In this document: positions 8,390-11,774 of the stretch, in pieces
Layout: every line of letters begins with the position of its first letter
How positions within the stretch are numbered: the first letter of the stretch is position 1
DNA from: Gonium pectorale
Taxonomy: Eukaryota > Chlorophyta > Chlorophyceae > Chlamydomonadales > Volvocaceae
Length of the DNA stretch: 11,774 nt
Reading direction: 5' to 3'
Assembly: GCA_001584585.1 (NCBI GenBank)
Contig: LSYV01000055.1
Coordinates: forward strand, 555,239-567,012
The notes under the pieces: generated by a model
The model's database searches: none
What the model saw: only the letters and a program-made list of their open reading frames with translations
What the model was told of the DNA's origin: nothing
Position numbers and translations under genes: made by a program

Positions 8390-11300
8390 CTGCGGTCGCG
8401 GAGGGCACAGGCGGCAGGCGGGGAGGCAGGCAGGAGGGGGGGAGCGAGGGCGGCAGGTCACGCTCAGCGCGGTCGGGACACACACACATACAGGGAGCCG
8501 GGAGACATGCACCAACCAGCATACGCTGCACGTGGACCAGACTAGGCGCATCCCAGCACGGCATTGCATGAGGTCACCCCAGAGAGAATTCTGGGCCGCA
8601 TCGGGGGCTACGGTGGTGGTCGCCGCCGAACTAACATGCAGGGACATCACCCCTTCGACTACCTCTAGAGCTGGGTCCTACAACGACACCATCACATTCG
8701 CGCTTACGCTCGTCGTATGCGTCGTTCCATTTCAACACACACACACACACGCATATTCGCACGACGTAACACACACACTGCCGGTCGGGCGGTGTGCCCA
8801 TGGGCTGCCGGCAAGGTTGTCTTTGCCTACTTGCTTCCTTGCTGGCTAGTACCGTATGTCTTGAGCGCTCTGACAAGCACATAGAACACACACCGCCCGG
8901 TCCGGTGGCGGCCTCAGCTCCCGCCGCACCCATTGAACCCCATCCGGAGGCCGCCACGTCACTCCGCTACCACTCAGCGACACTGGCTTGCCCCGAACCC
9001 CAACTCCGGCCCCTTAGGGCACCTGACTTTCGTGGGCCTTGCCTCGCCCAGCCGCTCCTCCTGCCTTCCGCCCGCCCGCCCTCTCCTCCCCTGTCTCCCG
9101 CACGCACCGTCACGGCGCACGACCCACCTGCAGCTTGCGGAAGTCCTCCTTGTGGTTGTGGTAGGTCAGCAGCGCCAGGCCGGTGGCGTGCAGCAGGCCC
9201 TGGGGGGCGGGAGGGCGGAGCAGGGAGGGGAGAGATGGTAAGTTTGAACAGAAGGGCGGGCGCAGGAGGCACTGTCGGGAGCGGCGCAGTCGGGGACAGC
9301 CTGACGCACGGATTTTGGGGAGGGGGGCCGAAAGGGGGCCGAAGAGAGGCCGGCGGGGCGCGGTGTGTGAATTGGGTTGGTGGCTTGCTGCCGCGGGCGC
9401 GGCCCCCTCCGCTGTGCCCGGGGCGGCCCCCAGTGCGCCATGTCCCGGCCTCTGGTCCCGGGGCGGCCCCCAGTGCGCCATGTCCCGGCCTCGGGTCCCG
9501 GGGCGGCCCCCAGTGCGCCATGTCCCGGCCTCGGGTCCCGGGGCGGCCCCCAGTGCGCCATGTCCCGGCCTCGAGTCCCGGGGCGCTTCCACTGGCAGCC
9601 GTCGCTCGCATCCTGTTGCCCTGCTCCACGGATGCCGACGGTGGCGACTCCCGTGCGGCCCCCAAGTCCTCCGTGCGCTCACACCGCCCCACCCGCGCGT
9701 GTGACCCCACACACCGCTAGGACCGCCACGCCCACCCGGACCCCGCCCCTCCACCCCGGCCCCACTCCCTACCAAGGCCGCCGCGCCCTGCTTAACTGCC
9801 CCTCCCTGCACTGCCGCTCTGCCCCCCCCCCCTGCGCCTGGCCGCACCTGCGCGTTGCAGCTGGTCCTGCGCCATCCCCCCGGCAGCCCTCTCTCCGGCA
9901 AGTATTCCCCCGGCTGCATCTAGCCAGCCAGGCCCCTCCCCCGCCACACACACATACACACACAACACTCCGTCGCGCCCGTCCGCGCGCGGCCGCGACA
10001 CCCACACTGCCGGTTCCGCCGTCTGGAAGGCAGCTCAGCTCAGCGCAACTATGACAGCCCAGCTTCCAGCGTTAAGTTCCTAGCGCCGGGGTTACTTAGG
10101 TTGGGTCCATGGGCTGCCGGCTATGATGTTTTTCTCGCATACCTGCCTATATCACACTGTCATGCATAGATCTTCTAGATCATCTAGAACACACACAAGC
10201 CACGGAGAGCCCTACGCGGGCCAGCTCACGGCATCACGCATTCCCGCACTCCCATGACCATGCACCGCCGTACTGCCGTATCGCCCCATGCACCCTTTTC
10301 AGTCCCTCGCGCGCCCTCACGGCCCCTTTCGGCACCACCACCGTAGCTCGTTTAGGTCACGGGGTCTTGCTCTGTCATTCGTTGCATTTGCGCTACGTCT
10401 CAGACCTCCACTCTGCCATTCCTCGCTGTGCCCCTTCACTGCCCCTTCCCGCCGCTCCGCCTGGCGTGGCTCGCTTTCCCGGTGCTTGTAGGTGAGACAA
10501 CGGAAGTCAGCGGGTCGGGGGGCTGGGTGGGCCGGGGGCCTGGAGACATGCACCAGCCCGCATGCGATGCACGTAGGACCAGACTAGGCGCACCCCAGCA
10601 CGGCATTGCATAGGGTCACCCCAGAGAGAATTCTGGGCCGCATCGGGGGCTACGGTGGTGGTCGCCGCCGAACTAACATGCAGGGACATCACCCCTTCGA
10701 ATCCCTCTGGAGCTGGGTCCTACGATGACACCATCACTTTCGCGCTTACGCTCGTCGTATGCGTTGTTCCTTTTCAACACAACCCACGGCCGCACCTGCG
10801 CGTCGCAGCTGGTGTAGGTCCATCCGGTGCCGCTCTGGGCCCACGGGTCGAAGTCCGTCACGGTGTCGCGCAGGCCGCCCGTCTTGTGCGCGACCGGCAC
10901 GGCGCCGTACCTGCCGTACGGTGCGGCAGGGGCGGGCGGTTACGCGCATGGGGGGGGGGTGCGGCGGTGCGCGGCGGTGAGTGGTGTGAGGGGCGTGGTC
11001 AGCGGTCAGGCATCGCTGCTGTGCGCTGCGCCGGCACAGCTCCCCGGCGCCGCTGCAAACGCGTTGCGCCCCCCGCCCCTCGCGGGCTCTCCCGCAGCGT
11101 AGTGCCGCCATTCGACGGCAAGTCGCTTACGGGCTGTCGGCTGTCGGCGACAACTGGGTCGGGTCGGGTCGGGTTGGGTCGCGTCGGGTGCTAGAAGGGG
11201 CGGGTTCGCGTGCCAAGACAAAGCGCCCTGGCTGTCCATTCGGCACACATCGCGGGGCCAGGGGAGCCCCGTGGAGGAGCGCCCCCTTCCCGCATCCGGC

Positions 11301-11657
11301 TCCCTTGGCGCACCCGGTGGGCCTGCCCCTCCAGGCCCCCCTGCGCCCCCCCAGTGTGCGATTCGTTGTCCGCGACGCGACCCGTATTCCTCCTCCATTC
11401 ACCCCCTGTCCCCCCTCCCCGCCCCTGCACCCGCCCCCATCGCCCTCCCCCTCCCTTCCCCACCTCATGGCGTACAGCTGGTTGAGGCCGCAGGGCTCGA
11501 AGCGCGAGGGCATGAGCAGGATGTCGGCGGCGGCGGTGAGGCGGTGCGACAGCGGCACGTTGAAGCCCACCCAGCCGCGGGCGCGGTCGCGGAACTCGCC
11601 CTCCAGCCAGCGCAGCCCGTCCTCCAGGTCCTTGTTGCCGCTGCCCAGGCACACCAG
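8291..11657 (-). CDS. SS1: Soluble starch synthase, C-terminal exons (SSI-like, partial)
   Basis: Transfers glucose from ADP-glucose to the non-reducing end of alpha-1,4-glucan in the plastid stroma during starch synthesis (GT5, GT-B fold). Exons in transcript order are 11657-11464, 10910-10796, 9199-9128 and 8389-8291. All junctions are GT-AG and in phase, giving 159 residues and a TGA stop. Visible motifs are [46 protein letters not shown] (the Glu of FEPCG matches the conserved active-site Glu of bacterial glycogen synthase), [12 protein letters not shown] and GTGW. The tail, [20 protein letters not shown], fits class SSI better than SSII, which usually ends in AALYEDVL-like sequence. The assignment to class SSI comes from the tail only. 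The catalytic N-terminal half, including the KXGGL loop, lies beyond the right edge. The family is certain; the class and symbol are less so. Confidence 0.93.
8501..8738. repeat. ~239-bp interspersed repeat, copy A (last intron of the starch synthase gene)
   Basis: Aligned by eye with copy B at 10542-10780, it differs at about 15 positions plus a 1-base indel, so roughly 93% identity. It starts GGAGACATGCACC and ends TTTCAACAC, running into a CA tract. There are no obvious terminal inverted repeats. No protein is recognised; codon changes between copies are mostly non-synonymous in the open frames, against a conserved protein. Probably a non-autonomous mobile element or an intron segmental duplication. 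Confidence 0.9.
8735..8750. repeat. AC dinucleotide microsatellite
   Basis: Eight AC units directly at the right end of repeat copy A. Copy B lacks them, so they expanded after duplication or belong to the insertion site. Confidence 0.85.
9128..9199 (-). CDS. SS1: Starch synthase 24-codon exon
   Basis: Acceptor CCCCCCAG|GGCC; donor CTGCAG|GTGGGT. Exactly 24 codons ([24 protein letters not shown]), phase 0 at both ends, so skipping it would keep the frame. The sequence aligns with the helix ahead of the RGM motif in SSI. It lies between the two intronic copies of the ~239-bp repeat. Confidence 0.93.
9421..9580. repeat. 40-bp minisatellite, four copies
   Basis: Four consecutive units start GGGCGGCCCCCAGTGCGCCA at 9421, 9461, 9501 and 9541. 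Units differ by one base near the end (TCTGGTCCCG, TCGGGTCCCG twice, TCGAGTCCCG). It is wholly inside an intron. The unit length is not a multiple of three, so the array reads as repetitive peptide in several frames without being coding. Confidence 0.97.
9840..9877 (-). pseudogene. Decayed copy of the end of the KTGGL exon with its splice donor
   Basis: This 38-bp stretch matches 10788-10825 at 32 positions with no gaps. On the minus strand it reads [10 protein letters not shown] followed by |GTGCGGCC, where the real exon reads [10 protein letters not shown] followed by |GTGCGGCC. The known family alignment leaves no room for a second copy in the protein, so it is intronic and probably inert, though its donor is intact. 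Confidence 0.65.
10542..10780. repeat. ~239-bp interspersed repeat, copy B (intron after the KTGGL exon)
   Basis: Same orientation as copy A and 2041 bp away. Its right end is only 15 bases from the splice donor of the KTGGL exon. The flanks are unlike those of copy A, so the boundaries are sharp and look like insertion ends. No target-site duplication is clear. Confidence 0.9.
10796..10910 (-). CDS. SS1: Starch synthase exon with the KTGGL motif
   Basis: Acceptor ACGGCAG|GTACGG; donor GCGCAG|GTGCGG. It completes the split Arg codon and encodes [32 protein letters not shown] and TSCDAQ. KTGGL is the second GGL loop, which helps bind the nucleotide sugar. The end of this exon has a decayed copy in the following intron. 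Confidence 0.95.
11156..11190. repeat. GGGTC pentanucleotide tract
   Basis: Tandem GGGTC units with later variants (GGGTT, GCGTC) inside the intron between the FEPCG and KTGGL exons. Confidence 0.8.
11464..11657 (-). CDS. SS1: Starch synthase exon with the FEPCG catalytic motif
   Basis: Acceptor AACGCACAG|CTGG; donor ATGAG|GTGGGG, which splits an Arg codon. The 64 complete codons run from LVCLGSGNK to NQLYAM and line up without gaps with plant SSI. The acceptor's pyrimidine tract is made of heptamer repeats. The remaining bases to the right, 11658-11774, look like intron. Confidence 0.95.
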
Positions 11658-11663
11658 CTGTGC

Positions 11664-11691
11664 GTTGGAAGTTGGGAGTTGGGAGTTGGGA
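11664..11691. repeat. Heptamer GTTGGGA tandem repeat at an acceptor
   Basis: Four units (the first is GTTGGAA) directly upstream of the starch synthase acceptor. The sense strand, CCCAACT repeated, forms its pyrimidine-rich tract. Confidence 0.85.
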
Positions 11692-11774
11692 GTGTGGTGG
11701 GGAGGCGGGGGAGAGGTAAGCGGACGAGGGGCGGGGTGCATTGGGTTGAGTTAAGTATGGGGACGTGCGCTCAA

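Noticed and set aside
7940..8545. 201-codon plus-strand open frame
   Set aside because: It lies antisense to the starch synthase last exon and 3' UTR, with no recognisable domain.
9421..9580. CRISPR array
   Set aside because: The units are contiguous with no unique spacers, and the DNA is eukaryotic nuclear.
9110..9919. Minus-strand repetitive open frame over the 40-bp array
   Set aside because: The array is intronic and its 40-bp unit shifts frame each copy; the repeated peptide is a by-product.

Overview
The window looks like nuclear DNA of a volvocine green alga (Chlamydomonas or a close relative). Supporting signs are very high GC with G/C at most third codon positions, many short GT-AG introns, C-rich acceptor tracts, Ala/Pro/Gln-rich low-complexity protein, (CA)n and G-rich microsatellites inside introns, and a TGTAA polyadenylation signal after a stop codon. 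Species cannot be decided from this alone. Both genes I can support are on the minus strand, so each is read from high to low coordinates.

Right part (about 8046-11774): the last four coding exons of a soluble starch synthase, a plastid glucosyltransferase of family GT5. They give 159 C-terminal residues with the hallmark [15 protein letters not shown] and [10 protein letters not shown] motifs, a stop at 8291-8293 and a 3' UTR with TGTAA at 8050-8046. The C-terminal tail is most like class SSI. The N-terminal part of the gene lies beyond 11774. The introns are large and carry unusual content: two about 93% identical copies of a ~239-bp element in two different introns, a 40-bp minisatellite, and a decayed in-frame copy of the end of one exon with its splice donor.

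Middle part (about 5400-8045): some 2.6 kb of less GC-rich spacer with no gene I can support. Its one striking object is a near-perfect 36-bp inverted repeat with a 10-nt loop at 5564-5645. A TATA-like box at 5387-5396 faces the left-hand gene.

Left part (1-about 5390): a multi-exon gene for a large, mostly low-complexity protein, running off the left edge. A phase-consistent model of six exons gives an N-terminal Ala/Pro/Lys-rich region with histone-H1-like KKPAAAA blocks, a small ordered alpha/beta domain split by an intron (possibly beta-grasp), a second low-complexity region with an acidic patch, Gln runs, and then ankyrin repeats at the left edge. One junction is best explained by a GC-AG intron. 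I recognise no ortholog or function. Nothing links the two genes beyond shared orientation, and they are separated by a polyadenylation signal and the spacer.
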